A stretch of 64,000 nt of DNA from Ignavibacteria bacterium (lineage in GTDB: Bacteria; Bacteroidota; Ignavibacteria; Tepidaquicellales; Tepidaquicellaceae): positions 62,001 to 126,000 of the forward strand of contig DATAJP010000001.1 in NCBI GenBank assembly GCA_036262055.1. The letters run 5' to 3'. Positions 1-9,192 of the stretch are shown piece after piece. Below the pieces are notes generated by a model that saw nothing but the letters and a program-made list of their open reading frames with translations, searched no databases and was not told the DNA's origin. The position numbers and the translations under genes were made by a program. Each line of letters opens with the position of its first letter. The stretch's first letter is position 1.

Positions 1-1245
1 ATATACACCACTTGATAAATTATTTGCGTTAAACTGAACTTCATAAGTCCCTGCCGATAATTTTCCATTAAATGCTTCGAAAATAAATTCTCCTATAGAA
101 TTATAAATTAGTAGCTTTACGTTTGTCGTTTGTCGTTTGACCGAAAATCTAATTTTCGTATTGGGATTAAACGGATTAGGATAATTCTGAAACAGTTTAT
201 ATTCACTGGGCATTTCATTTCCTATTTGTTCAATTGCTGAAAGTCCACCACCATCGGTCGTGTGAACAATTTGACTTCCTGCAGACCATCCCTTATTACT
301 ATCTATAAATTGTATTTTAGTATAACCAGCTTTAGGTGTTGTTTGCACAAACCAATTTTCGCCTCCATCGGTAGTATGTAAAATTTTTGCAAAACCGCAT
401 GCTATCCAACCTTTGAGACTATCAACAAAGTAAACATCATTATTACCCGAACCTGTAGGTGTAGGATCAATTTGAGTAACCCAATTCTGACCCCCATTTG
501 TTGTTTTAAAAATACCATTTAATTGATTTGAACTAGTATTAGCAAGCCAACCGATATTTTTATTTATAAAATACATATTATTTATTCCAGTAGGAAATGA
601 GACCTGTTGTATCCAATTTTGTCCGCTGTTGGTTGTTTTAAATAATCGTATATTTTGACATACAGACCATCCTGTATCATTATTAATAAAAAAAAGTCTA
701 GATGGTCTGAAGCTTACACCTAATTGAAGTTGCCAGTTTATTCCACCATTTGTTGTTTTATAGACTCCTCCATCAAATAAGTCATCACTGCATACCCAAC
801 CGGTATCAACAGTGGTAAAAAATAAATCTGTCAAAGGATAAGCAGATAACCCCGTAACATTAAACCAATTTATTCCTCCATCTGTGGTTTTAATTATTAC
901 TCCGGGTGGAGCTGAACCCACCGAATAACCCGTATTTTCATTAATTAACTGCAATGCTGTAAGATAATATTTGTTTTGATATTGAATACTCCAATTGTTT
1001 CCTCCATTTGAAGTATAAAAAATATATGCTGAATCATTTGTATTTTTTCTTGCTGTAGCCCATCCTTTTAATGAGTCTATAAAATATATATCAGTTATTA
1101 GTACATCAGTTCTTGGTAAAGTTTGCTGATACCATCCGGGAGGAATAGATTGAAATGTGAATGCGAAAAAAAGAAGTATGGTTGCAGGGTATAATATCCC
1201 GCCAAGGCGAGACTTCGTTAAGCTCAGTTTTCTTAGTTTGTTCAC
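1..1245 (-). CDS. T9SS-sorted surface protein with YCF48/BNR-like repeats (C-terminus cut by window edge)
   Basis: An open frame of 415 codons runs from a GTG at 1245 off the left edge of the window. An in-frame stop lies eight codons upstream, so GTG is the first usable start. Residues about 14-33 form a hydrophobic signal segment. The body repeats a unit with TTNGG.NW-like motifs and xGW turns, typical of YCF48/BNR-like beta-propellers. The visible end holds the QNYPNPFNPNT linker and most of a Por/T9SS C-terminal sorting domain. The protein is therefore inferred to cross the outer membrane through T9SS and be anchored or released there. Ligand unknown; only the last few residues are probably missing. 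Confidence 0.85.
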   Translation of the reverse strand, partial: MNKLRKLSLTKSRLGGILYPATILLFFAFTFQSIPPGWYQQTLPRTDVLITDIYFIDSLKGWATARKNTNDSAYIFYTSNGGNNWSIQYQNKYYLTALQLINENTGYSVGSAPPGVIIKTTDGGINWFNVTGLSAYPLTDLFFTTVDTGWVCSDDLFDGGVYKTTNGGINWQLQLGVSFRPSRLFFINNDTGWSVCQNIRLFKTTNSGQNWIQQVSFPTGINNMYFINKNIGWLANTSSNQLNGIFKTTNGGQNWVTQIDPTPTGSGNNDVYFVDSLKGWIACGFAKILHTTDGGENWFVQTTPKAGYTKIQFIDSNKGWSAGSQIVHTTDGGGLSAIEQIGNEMPSEYKLFQNYPNPFNPNTKIRFSVKRQTTNVKLLIYNSIGEFIFEAFNGKLSAGTYEVQFNANNLSSGVY

Positions 1246-1359
1246 CTTATCCGTACTTGAATAAATTTAAGAAAAGGATAAATAATTACAAAGGGAATAA
1301 GAATTTAAGAATGATATAAAAATGTAATTTTTTTGAGAATATATGTGTTAAAGTCATAT

Positions 1360-2250
1360 ATGAGAGCAAGTTCCGAAAAGGTTTTAAAAGAAACCGGTAA
1401 AATAAAGAAATCACGTAAGAAGAAAGGAACTCTGATTGTAATCGGCGGACATGAAGACAAAACCAATCAGGGTATTATATTAAAAATAATCGCTAAGAAA
1501 ATCGGTTCGGGAAAGCTTGTGGTATTACCTTTTGGAAGTGAGTATCCTGATGAAATGATAGATATTTATAAAAAAGCATTCAGGAGAGCAGGAATAAAAC
1601 ATCTGAGTTTTATTAATATTATGAACAGGAAAGATTCGAGAGAAATTGCAAAATTAAAAGTTTTAAAAAATGCAAGCGGAGTTTTTTTTACGGGAGGCGA
1701 CCAGCACAAGATAAATTCATTAATTGCTTATACTCCTTTTTGCGATGCAGTGAAGATGATTTACGAAAAAGGCGGATTAGTTGCAGGAACATCGGCAGGA
1801 GCTTCGGCATTATCCCAGACAATGATTGTTTATCCGCAGCATAAGCACGAAGTTGAAGACATTGACCATAATGAGTTTGATATGGCGCCCGGACTCGGCT
1901 TATTGCCCGATGATATACTTATCGACCAGCATTTTTCGCAAAGAAGCCGTTTCGGAAGATTGTTGAGCGCAGTAGCAAGAAACCCGCGTCTTCTTGGGGT
2001 GGGTCTTGATGAGAACACTGCGATAATGATAGAGCACGGCAACAAATTTAAAGTAATAGGAAACGGACTTGTATATGTTTTTGACGGCTCATGCATAACG
2101 TTCATGGATTTAAGAGATACGGCGTATTATATGAATGTTCACATAATGTCTCAGGGATATAGTTTCGATATGAAAAACAGAAAACCCATTATACCTAAGA
2201 AAAAAATATCCAGCCCCGAATATGCAGAAGAAAAAATAACTGATAATTAA
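1360..2250 (+). CDS. cphB: Cyanophycinase (peptidase family S51)
   Basis: Hydrolyses the storage polymer cyanophycin to beta-Asp-Arg dipeptides; the family is a glutamine-amidotransferase-like serine exopeptidase. Visible features, numbered from the ATG at 1360 (296 aa), are the GTSAGAS nucleophile elbow with Ser145, the GGDQ motif at 112-115 and the conserved DQHFSQRSR segment. A TTG at 1333 would add nine residues, but the ATG is preferred. The product has no signal peptide, so it should be cytoplasmic. No cyanophycin synthetase (cphA) lies in the window, so the substrate may be made elsewhere or be another isoaspartyl peptide. The FAD/Rieske gene follows after 12 nt and is probably co-transcribed. 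Confidence 0.88.
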   Translation: MRASSEKVLKETGKIKKSRKKKGTLIVIGGHEDKTNQGIILKIIAKKIGSGKLVVLPFGSEYPDEMIDIYKKAFRRAGIKHLSFINIMNRKDSREIAKLKVLKNASGVFFTGGDQHKINSLIAYTPFCDAVKMIYEKGGLVAGTSAGASALSQTMIVYPQHKHEVEDIDHNEFDMAPGLGLLPDDILIDQHFSQRSRFGRLLSAVARNPRLLGVGLDENTAIMIEHGNKFKVIGNGLVYVFDGSCITFMDLRDTAYYMNVHIMSQGYSFDMKNRKPIIPKKKISSPEYAEEKITDN

Positions 2251-2262
2251 AATTGAGAACAA

Positions 2263-3786
2263 ATGAAAACTACATCAATTTGGAAAGCAACAGCAGATAA
2301 ACAAATTAATTTTCCTCCTTTACAAAAAGATATAACCGTCGATGTTGCGATAGTCGGCGGCGGCATAACCGGGTTGATGTCAGCACTTTTTCTAAGCGAA
2401 GCAGGAAAAAAAGTTGCGGTCTTTGAAGCTCTGAATGTTGGCTTAGGAACAACCGGTTACTCAACGGGCAACTTATATTCCATTGTTGATGAACACTTAT
2501 CAAAAATAAAAAGTAAATGGGACAAAGAGGTGATGATAAATGTTGTTAAATCGAGAAGCCGGGCTTTAGATTTGATAGAGCAAACCATTAATAAATTTGG
2601 GATAGAATGTGATTTTGCAAGACAGCCGTTTCATTATTTTGCCGAGAAGCTTGATGATTATGCAGTTGAATTTTTAAACGAGGAACATACTACTGCGCAG
2701 GAAGCGGGTTTGAATGCAACATTAACGTCTGATATACCTTTGAATTTTCCGGTTGAAAGAGGATTGCGAATTGAAAACCAGGCGCAGTTTCATCCTTTGA
2801 AATTCATTCGCGGACTTGCAGAAAAGGTTTCAGACAAGTTTATGATTTTTGAAAATACAAAAATTGAAGAAATTGATGAAGATAATATAACGTTAAAGAC
2901 GGCATCCAATACCATTAAGGCAGATAAGATTATTATTGCAACCCATACACCAAAAGGAATTTTTGCCGTGCAAAGCTTCATGGGTCCTTACAGAGAATAC
3001 GGAGTTGCGGGAACTTTGAAATCGGGAAATTACCCGCAGGGAATTTTCTGGCAGGTAAGCGAAGGCAAAAAACATTCCGTAAGGTCGTTTAATGATAACG
3101 GAAAAAATTATATTATGGTTATCGGTGAAAAGCATAAAACAGGTCAGGAAGATGACAGCACAAACCGTGAACAAAGGCTTGAGAAATATCTGAAAGTGAG
3201 ATGTGACATAGATACGTTTGAATACAGATGGGGAGGCCAGCATTACCGTTCGGCAGATGGATTGGCATTTATCGGGCAATCATTCATGACAGATGATACA
3301 TATATCGCAACGGGATTTGCAACAGATGGCTTGGTTTACGGAACGCTTGCGGCAATGATTATCAAAGACCATATTCTTGGAAAGCGTAATGAATATTTTG
3401 AAATGTATAACTCACGAAGAATCACTCCGTTAAAATCTGCGGCTTCGTTCATTAAAGAAAATATTAATGAAGTAATTCAATATTTAAAAGATTATCCGGG
3501 TAATGCTGATGCTGATGAATTTTCCGAAGTAAAAAAGGATGAAGGAAAAATCATTGAAATCAAAGGAGAGAAATGCGGAGTATATCGTGATGAAGATGAT
3601 AAGCTTCATATTGTCTCAGCAGTTTGCACTCATATGAAGTGCATAGTGAACTGGAACAACCTCGAGAAATCCTGGGATTGTCCCTGCCACGGAAGCAGAT
3701 TCAATTGTAAAGGAGAAGTTATCGAAGGACCCGCATTTTCGGGTTTAACTCTTCTTACTGAAACAAAATTAAAAAACAAAAAATAA
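2263..3786 (+). CDS. FAD-dependent oxidoreductase with C-terminal Rieske [2Fe-2S] domain
   Basis: A DAO-type flavoprotein of 507 aa. The N-terminal dinucleotide fold carries GGGITG at residues 32-37. The C-terminus is a Rieske domain with C455-x-H457 and C473-x2-H476, the four cluster ligands. This arrangement matches the YhfW-like family, whose substrate is not established; an amine or amino acid is the usual guess. It lies 12 nt after cyanophycinase and 12 nt before a small membrane protein, so the three form a likely operon. The context might suggest amino-acid catabolism, but that is inference. No signal peptide is visible. Confidence 0.85.
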   Translation: MKTTSIWKATADKQINFPPLQKDITVDVAIVGGGITGLMSALFLSEAGKKVAVFEALNVGLGTTGYSTGNLYSIVDEHLSKIKSKWDKEVMINVVKSRSRALDLIEQTINKFGIECDFARQPFHYFAEKLDDYAVEFLNEEHTTAQEAGLNATLTSDIPLNFPVERGLRIENQAQFHPLKFIRGLAEKVSDKFMIFENTKIEEIDEDNITLKTASNTIKADKIIIATHTPKGIFAVQSFMGPYREYGVAGTLKSGNYPQGIFWQVSEGKKHSVRSFNDNGKNYIMVIGEKHKTGQEDDSTNREQRLEKYLKVRCDIDTFEYRWGGQHYRSADGLAFIGQSFMTDDTYIATGFATDGLVYGTLAAMIIKDHILGKRNEYFEMYNSRRITPLKSAASFIKENINEVIQYLKDYPGNADADEFSEVKKDEGKIIEIKGEKCGVYRDEDDKLHIVSAVCTHMKCIVNWNNLEKSWDCPCHGSRFNCKGEVIEGPAFSGLTLLTETKLKNKK

Positions 3787-3798
3787 AAAGGAAGCGTT

Positions 3799-4140
3799 AT
3801 GGTTTACACAATCATTGTAGTTTTCTCGCTAGCAGCAATTTTCGGAATAACATTGCTGTCATTTGTTTTGCGCAGTAAAGAAACACCAAAGGCAGTTGTG
3901 TTCATGCACGGTCCGGTTGCGGCAATCGGATTGATACTCCTGATTTATTATGTTGCAACGACGGGAGCAAATCTTGTTACGAGCATTGTATTGTTTGTAA
4001 TCGCAGCACTCGGCGGAATAATTTTAGTCTCACGTGACTTTATGGGGAAGCCGATTCCCAAATGGCTCGCAGTCGTGCACGGATTGATTGCAGTAAGCGG
4101 ATTTGTGTATCTGCTGAACTATGCGTTTAATATAGCATAG
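3799..4140 (+). CDS. Small integral membrane protein, function unknown
   Basis: A 113-residue protein that is almost entirely hydrophobic. About four membrane helices are visible, near residues 1-22, 36-55, 60-78 and 88-108, separated by short polar turns (RSKET, DFMGKPIPK). Two HG motifs (MHGP, VHGL) sit at equivalent places in the two halves, suggesting an internal duplication of a two-helix unit. It starts 12 nt after the FAD/Rieske gene behind an AAGGAAG ribosome site and probably shares its operon. I do not assign a function. Confidence 0.75.
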   Translation: MVYTIIVVFSLAAIFGITLLSFVLRSKETPKAVVFMHGPVAAIGLILLIYYVATTGANLVTSIVLFVIAALGGIILVSRDFMGKPIPKWLAVVHGLIAVSGFVYLLNYAFNIA

Positions 4141-4176
4141 TCAATTTACAATTTGCAATGTGCATTTAACAATTAC
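4141..4176. repeat. ACAATT-type intergenic repeat (family C), short copy
   Basis: The gap between two convergent genes consists of a TTTACAATTTGCAATGTGCA-type sequence followed by ACAATTA. It overlaps the stop codon of the following minus-strand gene. A longer version with inverted arms lies at 48415-48522, also between convergent stop codons. Function unknown. Confidence 0.6.
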
Positions 4177-5075
4177 TTTACCAGCAGCATTTTTTTGGTT
4201 TCAGTAAGATTATCTGTCTGGAGTTTATAAAAATAAACTCCGCTCGGGAAATTTGATGCGTTCCATTGAACTTGATATTCTCCCGTGTTCAAATTTTCCG
4301 AAACTAAAGTCTCAACTTCACGTCCGATTAAATCATAAATTTTCAAACTGACAAATGATGATTTAGGAATCTGAAATTTTATTTTTGTTGAAGGATTGAA
4401 AGGGTTGGGAAAGTTTTGAGAAAGTTGATAATCGTGTGCAATATTTGAAATATTTGTTATGTTTGTTGAACTTGAATTGGTATCGCCGTATACAATATTA
4501 TCAATAACACACCCTGTTAAACTTAAATTGGATGAAGCATAAAATCCTGAACCACCACTATTGGTAGTTATACTGTATAACCCAAATTTTTCCGAATAAT
4601 GCCTTGTATTGGAATAAAAACCCGGCCCTCCTCCTATACCATAATATAATTTTTTTAACTTTGTTTGAATACCAAATATCGAAGATGTATTTGTATCTAA
4701 GCAAACACTATAAGTATTAAACCAACAAGAATTTGAGAATTGGCTTTTGTCTACAAGTAAAGAATCTATTAATATTTCATGGCTATATTGACGACATCCT
4801 ATGGAATCAAAGGCATACAGATTTCCATCAAAAGAATCAAGTCGTAACCAATCATTGAAAACACCTTGGACATAATAATATTTTTTCTGTTCAATTATAG
4901 TATCTCTAACAATTTTCATAGTTCTTCTTGTGTTAGTAGTGCCACTAGGATTCGTATATGTATATTGATAAACAAAAATATTACCAATTTTTAACGGGAA
5001 ATACTTGTAATATTCGGAAAAAGCTGATTGATAAACTAAAATGATAAATGAAATAATTAATATTATTTTTTTCAT
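4173..5075 (-). CDS. Secreted protein with T9SS C-terminal sorting domain
   Basis: A 300-aa protein. Residues 1-20 look like a signal peptide (MKKIILIISFIILVYQSAFS). The central part, about 21-205, has no repeat I recognise and contains several Cys and many Tyr/Ser/Asn. A YQLSQNFPNPFNPST linker is followed by an 80-residue sorting domain ending in ETKKMLLVK. It is inferred to be exported by Sec and then T9SS. It is transcribed alone, divergently from the AtuA-like gene. The unique region could be a lineage-specific surface domain; no enzymatic motif is visible. Confidence 0.85.
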   Translation of the reverse strand: MKKIILIISFIILVYQSAFSEYYKYFPLKIGNIFVYQYTYTNPSGTTNTRRTMKIVRDTIIEQKKYYYVQGVFNDWLRLDSFDGNLYAFDSIGCRQYSHEILIDSLLVDKSQFSNSCWFNTYSVCLDTNTSSIFGIQTKLKKLYYGIGGGPGFYSNTRHYSEKFGLYSITTNSGGSGFYASSNLSLTGCVIDNIVYGDTNSSSTNITNISNIAHDYQLSQNFPNPFNPSTKIKFQIPKSSFVSLKIYDLIGREVETLVSENLNTGEYQVQWNASNFPSGVYFYKLQTDNLTETKKMLLVK

Positions 5076-5174
5076 GGCGGTGATATTATTTTTTTAGAAC
5101 TTATTCATTCTATGTTGCGCTATGAAAATTTAGATAAATTAAATTTAAAATCCAAAGGAAATAGATGCTTATTA

Positions 5175-5227
5175 ACACACCCCGTCTCCGATTTAATCGG
5201 AGCCACCCCTCTCAAGAAGGGATTTTT
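5175..5227. repeat. Two-hairpin intergenic element (family B), copy 1
   Basis: ACACACCCC is followed by hairpin CTCCGAT/ATCGGAG, then CCACCCCT, then a second hairpin around CTCAAG and a T-run. Copies lie at 9192-9237 and 10116-10172. The first stem differs in sequence but still pairs in copies 1 and 2. It sits in the 299-nt gap between divergent genes (5076-5374), where nothing else but A/T-rich presumed promoter DNA is visible. Confidence 0.7.
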
Positions 5228-5374
5228 AAAGAAAATGCCAGATAGTTTTCTAAATTGTTACAGAGAAGCAATTTAGGTAAATTACAGCTTCCTTTTAAAA
5301 TTTCGTTACAATTTCATATAAGTTTTATACAAATTCATTCAATAATTAATATTAATAATATTTCGAACAAATAA

Positions 5375-6736
5375 ATGAAAGAAAAGATTAGAATTGCGTC
5401 AGGGCAGGGATTTTGGGGTGACCTTATCGATGCTCCTGTTAAACAGGCATCGGGCGGACCCGTTGACTATATAATGATGGACTATCTCGCCGAGGTGACG
5501 ATGTCGATTTTGCAAAAACAAAAACTGAAAGACCCGAATCTTGGTTATGCGAGGGACATTCCCGTTTTGATGAATCGTTTGCTTCCATTAATTAAAGAAA
5601 AAGGTTTTAAGGTCATAACAAACGGCGGGGGAGTGAATCCGATTGCATGCCGTGATGCGGTTTTTGCAGTTGCAAAAAAACTCGGCATAAAAGATTTGAA
5701 AATCGGTGTAGTACTTGGTGATAATATTCTTGATAACATAGATAGTCTCATTTCAAAGGGTGTTGAGCTGAAAAATATGGAAAGCGGTGAGAGTGTGAAA
5801 ACCGTTCGCGATAAAATTCTTAGCGCAAATGTTTATCTTGGTGCAGCCGGTGTTGTAGAAGCGTTGAAACAGGGAGCGGATATTGTTCTGACGGGAAGAG
5901 TAACAGACACGGGGCTTACACTTGCTCCTATGATTCATGAGTTCGGATGGGACATGAATAATTTTGATTTGATGGCAGCGGGTACCGTTGCGGGGCATAT
6001 ACTTGAATGCGGCGGACAGGCAAGCGGGGGAAATTTTTTGGGTGACTGGCGCTCCGTGTCTGATATGGCGCGAATCGGTTTTCCGATTGCGGAAGCTTTT
6101 CCGAACGGTGAAGTGATTATTACAAAACATGAAAACACAGGCGGACTTGTTTCGGTTGAGACTGTCAGCGAACAACTTGTATATGAAATCGGTGACCCGA
6201 AGGATTATATTACACCTGACTGCATTGCTGATTTTACTTCAATTCATCTTGAACAGGTTGGTGAAAATCGTGTGAGAGTTCATGGAGTAAAAGGATTGCC
6301 TGCGACTCCGTTTTATAAAGTTTCGATGTCTTATCTTGACGGGTATAGTGCGTTTGGTTCGCTGACTTACTGCTGGCCTGATGCATTAGATAAAGCAAAA
6401 GCGGCTGATGAAATTTTGAGAACGCGGCTTTCTGATTTGGGATTGAAGTTTGATGAAGTGCGTTCGGAGTTTCAGGGATACAATGCGTGCCACGGTCCGA
6501 TTGCAAATAAAATCGATGACCCGAATGAAGTTGTATTGAGAATCGGGGTGCGTTCTCAGGATAAAAAAGCAATTGAGAGATTCGGGATGGAAATTGCTCC
6601 GTTGATATTAACGGGACCTCCGGGAGTAACGGGATTTGCGGGCGGCAGACCTAAGCCGTCGGAAGTCGTTGCATACTGGCCTGCGTTGATTCCGAAAAAA
6701 GAAGTGGAATATAAGGTTGTGGTTGAAGGTTTGTAA
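5375..6736 (+). CDS. AtuA-like protein (DUF1446, acyclic terpene utilisation family)
   Basis: A 453-aa cytoplasmic protein matching the AtuA/DUF1446 family: N-terminal IASGQGFWGD, the MMDYLAEVTM segment, TNGGGVNP, the VLTGRVTDTGLTLAP core and the ECGGQASGGN glycine-rich motif. The family is named from acyclic terpene degradation in Pseudomonas, but the reaction is not established. None of the partner Atu carboxylase or dehydrogenase genes is nearby, so terpene use cannot be inferred here. The length fits the single-domain family form without the extra C-terminal extension. It starts with ATG after a long A/T-rich leader and appears monocistronic. Confidence 0.8.
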   Translation: MKEKIRIASGQGFWGDLIDAPVKQASGGPVDYIMMDYLAEVTMSILQKQKLKDPNLGYARDIPVLMNRLLPLIKEKGFKVITNGGGVNPIACRDAVFAVAKKLGIKDLKIGVVLGDNILDNIDSLISKGVELKNMESGESVKTVRDKILSANVYLGAAGVVEALKQGADIVLTGRVTDTGLTLAPMIHEFGWDMNNFDLMAAGTVAGHILECGGQASGGNFLGDWRSVSDMARIGFPIAEAFPNGEVIITKHENTGGLVSVETVSEQLVYEIGDPKDYITPDCIADFTSIHLEQVGENRVRVHGVKGLPATPFYKVSMSYLDGYSAFGSLTYCWPDALDKAKAADEILRTRLSDLGLKFDEVRSEFQGYNACHGPIANKIDDPNEVVLRIGVRSQDKKAIERFGMEIAPLILTGPPGVTGFAGGRPKPSEVVAYWPALIPKKEVEYKVVVEGL

Positions 6737-6742
6737 ATACTA

Positions 6743-6770
6743 TAGCCGCAAAGCCACAAAGCCGCAAAGT
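6743..6770. repeat. GCCGCAAAG-type repeat (family E), partial copy
   Basis: Three tandem near-copies of a GC(C)(G/A)CAAAG unit follow the stop codon of the AtuA-like gene and run into a T/A-rich stretch. A fuller element with inverted arms of the same kind (GCGGCTTTGTG) lies at 32811-32885. This looks like one arm of that element. Confidence 0.5.
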
Positions 6771-6822
6771 TTTTTAAAAATTTTTCTTCGCGTATTAGAG
6801 TCTTTGATACAAATAAAGAAAA

Positions 6823-7269
6823 ATGAATTTTATAATTCATGTAAGCTCGGTTATAACGGATGGTGATAAAATTCTTCTTGTAAAAGAAGGGAAGCAAATT
6901 CTTTATAATTTGTATAATCTTCCCGGAGGACATCTTGAAAAAAATGAATCATTCATTGAAGGAGCGCTAAGAGAAGTTAAAGAAGAAACCGGACTGACAG
7001 TTGAGATTGATTATTTGATAGACATAGTTGTGACACGAAGCGATAATTATTACATCAATTTTGTTTTTCATGCAAATTATTTATCATGTGAACCCGTACC
7101 GTTAGAAGGAGAAATTCAAGAATGTAAATGGTTTACAGTTAATGAAATTCTTAATATGCCGGATGAAAAATTAGTGAGACCAAACAGATTTAAACAGATA
7201 ATAAACGATTATATTAACGGCAAAAGAACTGATTTAAATACATTTGTTAATTTTGTAAAAGCTAAATAA
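6823..7269 (+). CDS. Nudix hydrolase
   Basis: A 148-aa pyrophosphohydrolase. The full Nudix box G-x5-E-x7-REVKEETGL occupies residues 36-58, with the metal-binding glutamates E54 and E55. The substrate, some nucleoside diphosphate linked to X, cannot be read from the sequence. It starts with ATG and is followed after 10 nt by the threonine dehydrogenase gene, so the two are probably co-transcribed. No signal peptide is visible, and the length is normal for a single-domain Nudix protein. Confidence 0.88.
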   Translation: MNFIIHVSSVITDGDKILLVKEGKQILYNLYNLPGGHLEKNESFIEGALREVKEETGLTVEIDYLIDIVVTRSDNYYINFVFHANYLSCEPVPLEGEIQECKWFTVNEILNMPDEKLVRPNRFKQIINDYINGKRTDLNTFVNFVKAK

Positions 7270-7279
7270 AAAATTTTTA

Positions 7280-8221
7280 ATGGAAAATATTCTTGTTATT
7301 GGTTGTGCGGGGCAGATTGGCTCGGAATTAACTCTTGCATTAAGAAAAGTTTACGGTGAAAATAATGTATTTGCTACGGATATACGCAAAGCACCGAAGG
7401 AAATTACACATTCAGGACCGTTTCAAATACTTGATGTGATGGATGAAAAAAGATTGATTCATTTTGTTATCAGATATAAAATTACGCAAATATATCTGCT
7501 CGCGGCAGTGCTATCGGGAAATGCGGAAAGATTACCGCTTCAGGCGTGGGATATAAATATGAAAAGTTTGTTGAACGTTTTGGATTTATCACGTGAAGTA
7601 GGGATTAAAAAAGTTTTCTGGCCCAGCTCGATTGCGGTTTTTGGCGACACTACTCCTAAAACAGATACACCGCAATTAACAATCATGGAGCCGAGCACGG
7701 TTTACGGAATCAGCAAACTCGCAGGGGAAAGATGGTGCGAGTATTATCATAATAAATTCGGGATGGACATTCGCAGCGTTCGATACCCGGGCTTGATAAG
7801 TTACAAAACAGAAGCAGGCGGCGGAACGACAGATTATGCAGTTGAAATTTTTTATGATGCGGTTGAAAAAAAATCTTACGAATGTTTTCTCAAGCCAGAC
7901 ACGACACTGCCGATGATGTTTATGCCTGATGCGATTCGCGGAACGATTGAGCTTATGGAAACCGAAGAAAAAAATCTTTCAATACATTCTGCATATAATA
8001 TTGCAGGAATTAGTTTTGATCCTGCTGAACTCACCGATGAAATAAAAAAGTTCATACCTGATTTTTCGATTACATATCAACCCGACTTCAGACAGAAAAT
8101 TGCCGACTCATGGCCGAAAAGCATAGATGATTCAGTTGCAAGAAAAGACTGGGGCTGGAAACATGAGTATGATTTGAATAAGATGACGAAAATAATGCTT
8201 GAAGAGATAAAGAAAAAATAA
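7280..8221 (+). CDS. tdh: L-threonine 3-dehydrogenase, SDR/epimerase type
   Basis: Oxidises L-threonine to 2-amino-3-ketobutyrate with NAD+. The 313-aa protein has the Rossmann motif GCAGQIG at residues 8-14, the catalytic Y142-x3-K146 pair in STVYGISK, and the segments FWPSSIAVFG, GGGTTDYAV and PDFRQKIADSWP that I recognise from the short-chain-dehydrogenase-type threonine dehydrogenase of Flavobacterium. This family is unrelated to the zinc-dependent Tdh of E. coli. Its usual partner, 2-amino-3-ketobutyrate ligase (kbl), is not in the window. It lies 10 nt behind the Nudix gene. Confidence 0.88.
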   Translation: MENILVIGCAGQIGSELTLALRKVYGENNVFATDIRKAPKEITHSGPFQILDVMDEKRLIHFVIRYKITQIYLLAAVLSGNAERLPLQAWDINMKSLLNVLDLSREVGIKKVFWPSSIAVFGDTTPKTDTPQLTIMEPSTVYGISKLAGERWCEYYHNKFGMDIRSVRYPGLISYKTEAGGGTTDYAVEIFYDAVEKKSYECFLKPDTTLPMMFMPDAIRGTIELMETEEKNLSIHSAYNIAGISFDPAELTDEIKKFIPDFSITYQPDFRQKIADSWPKSIDDSVARKDWGWKHEYDLNKMTKIMLEEIKKK

Positions 8222-8229
8222 AAGATATA

Positions 8230-8313
8230 ACCCACGAATGACACGAATTTCGCAAATTAATTTAAGGTTATTTTTTAAAAATTGCTTTGTGCAAATTAGT
8301 GAAATTAGTGGGT
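8230..8313. repeat. Long imperfect inverted repeat (family D)
   Basis: The left arm (8230-8260, starting ACCCACGAATGACACGAATT) is an imperfect reverse complement of the right arm (8286-8313, ending AATTAGTGGGT). They flank an A/T-rich spacer, as in a small non-autonomous element or structured transcript. The right arm overlaps the predicted start of the following transporter gene. Confidence 0.65.
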
Positions 8314-9192
8314 AACATTTCTTCAAATCATAAACGTGGTTTAATATTAATCTCCCTCGCGGCGCTGATATGGAGCACGGGAGGTTTGTTCATAAAAGTT
8401 CTTACTCTTGATGCATTTCAGATTGCTTTTTATCGTTCGGTTATTGCCGCCATCACAATTTTTTTCATCGCGAAATTTAAGTTTAAAAAAATAGATTTTG
8501 AGTTTGATAAAATTTCTAATCTCTGCGCAATAACATATTCGGGAATTTTGATTTTATTTGTTGCTGCAACGAAACTCACCACTGCGGCTAACGCAATTTT
8601 TTTGCAATTCACCGCTCCTATATATTTGCTTTTTCTTGAACCGATTTTTCTTAAGACGAAATTCAAAGTCAGCAATCTGATAACTATTTTCTTTTGCTTT
8701 ATCGGGATGGTTTTATTTTTCTTCGGAAGATTGGAGTTTGGCGATATTACAGGAAACATTTTAGCAATTTGCTCGGGAATCTGTTTTGCGCTGTTCTCAC
8801 TTTTTTTAAAATGGAAAATGAAGCTTCACAAAAAAGTTAATACGCTCGGTAATGTCATCTTGGGTAATGTACTTGTCGGGGCGATTTGTCTGCCGTTTAT
8901 TTTCAGCAAGCTGTTTATAAATATGGACCAACTGCTGATTCTTTTATATATGGGAATTTTTCAGATTGGCATCAGTTACATGATTTTTAATGAAGGAATA
9001 AAATATGTAAGCGCGACTGAAAGTATGATTATCGCAATGCTTGAGGCGGTGTTTAATCCCATTTGGGTTTTTCTAGGGGTGGGTGAAGTACCGTCAACAT
9101 ATGCGATAATCGGGGGTGTGATTATTTTTGCAACAATACTTGTGCATAATTTTGCTTCGGTGAAAAAAGAAAAGATGAGAATAGTGGAGTAA
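8287..9192 (+). CDS. EamA (DMT superfamily) transporter
   Basis: A ten-helix inner-membrane permease made of two five-helix EamA repeats, about residues 16-147 and 157-288 of 301. Motifs include LAALIWSTGGLFIK near the start and the ATESMIIAMLEAVFNPIW segment in the second half. The family exports metabolites such as amino acids; the substrate is unknown. No ATG lies near the start. TTG at 8287 and GTGs at 8299 and 8308 all fall inside the right arm of an inverted repeat, so the first residues are probably derived from that element. The true start is uncertain by up to seven codons. Confidence 0.85.
   Translation: MCKLVKLVGNISSNHKRGLILISLAALIWSTGGLFIKVLTLDAFQIAFYRSVIAAITIFFIAKFKFKKIDFEFDKISNLCAITYSGILILFVAATKLTTAANAIFLQFTAPIYLLFLEPIFLKTKFKVSNLITIFFCFIGMVLFFFGRLEFGDITGNILAICSGICFALFSLFLKWKMKLHKKVNTLGNVILGNVLVGAICLPFIFSKLFINMDQLLILLYMGIFQIGISYMIFNEGIKYVSATESMIIAMLEAVFNPIWVFLGVGEVPSTYAIIGGVIIFATILVHNFASVKKEKMRIVE

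Noticed and set aside
5753-6175. A 140-codon minus-strand frame opposite the AtuA-like gene
   Set aside because: It is the shadow of a strongly recognised gene; its residues show no motif and it has no ribosome site.
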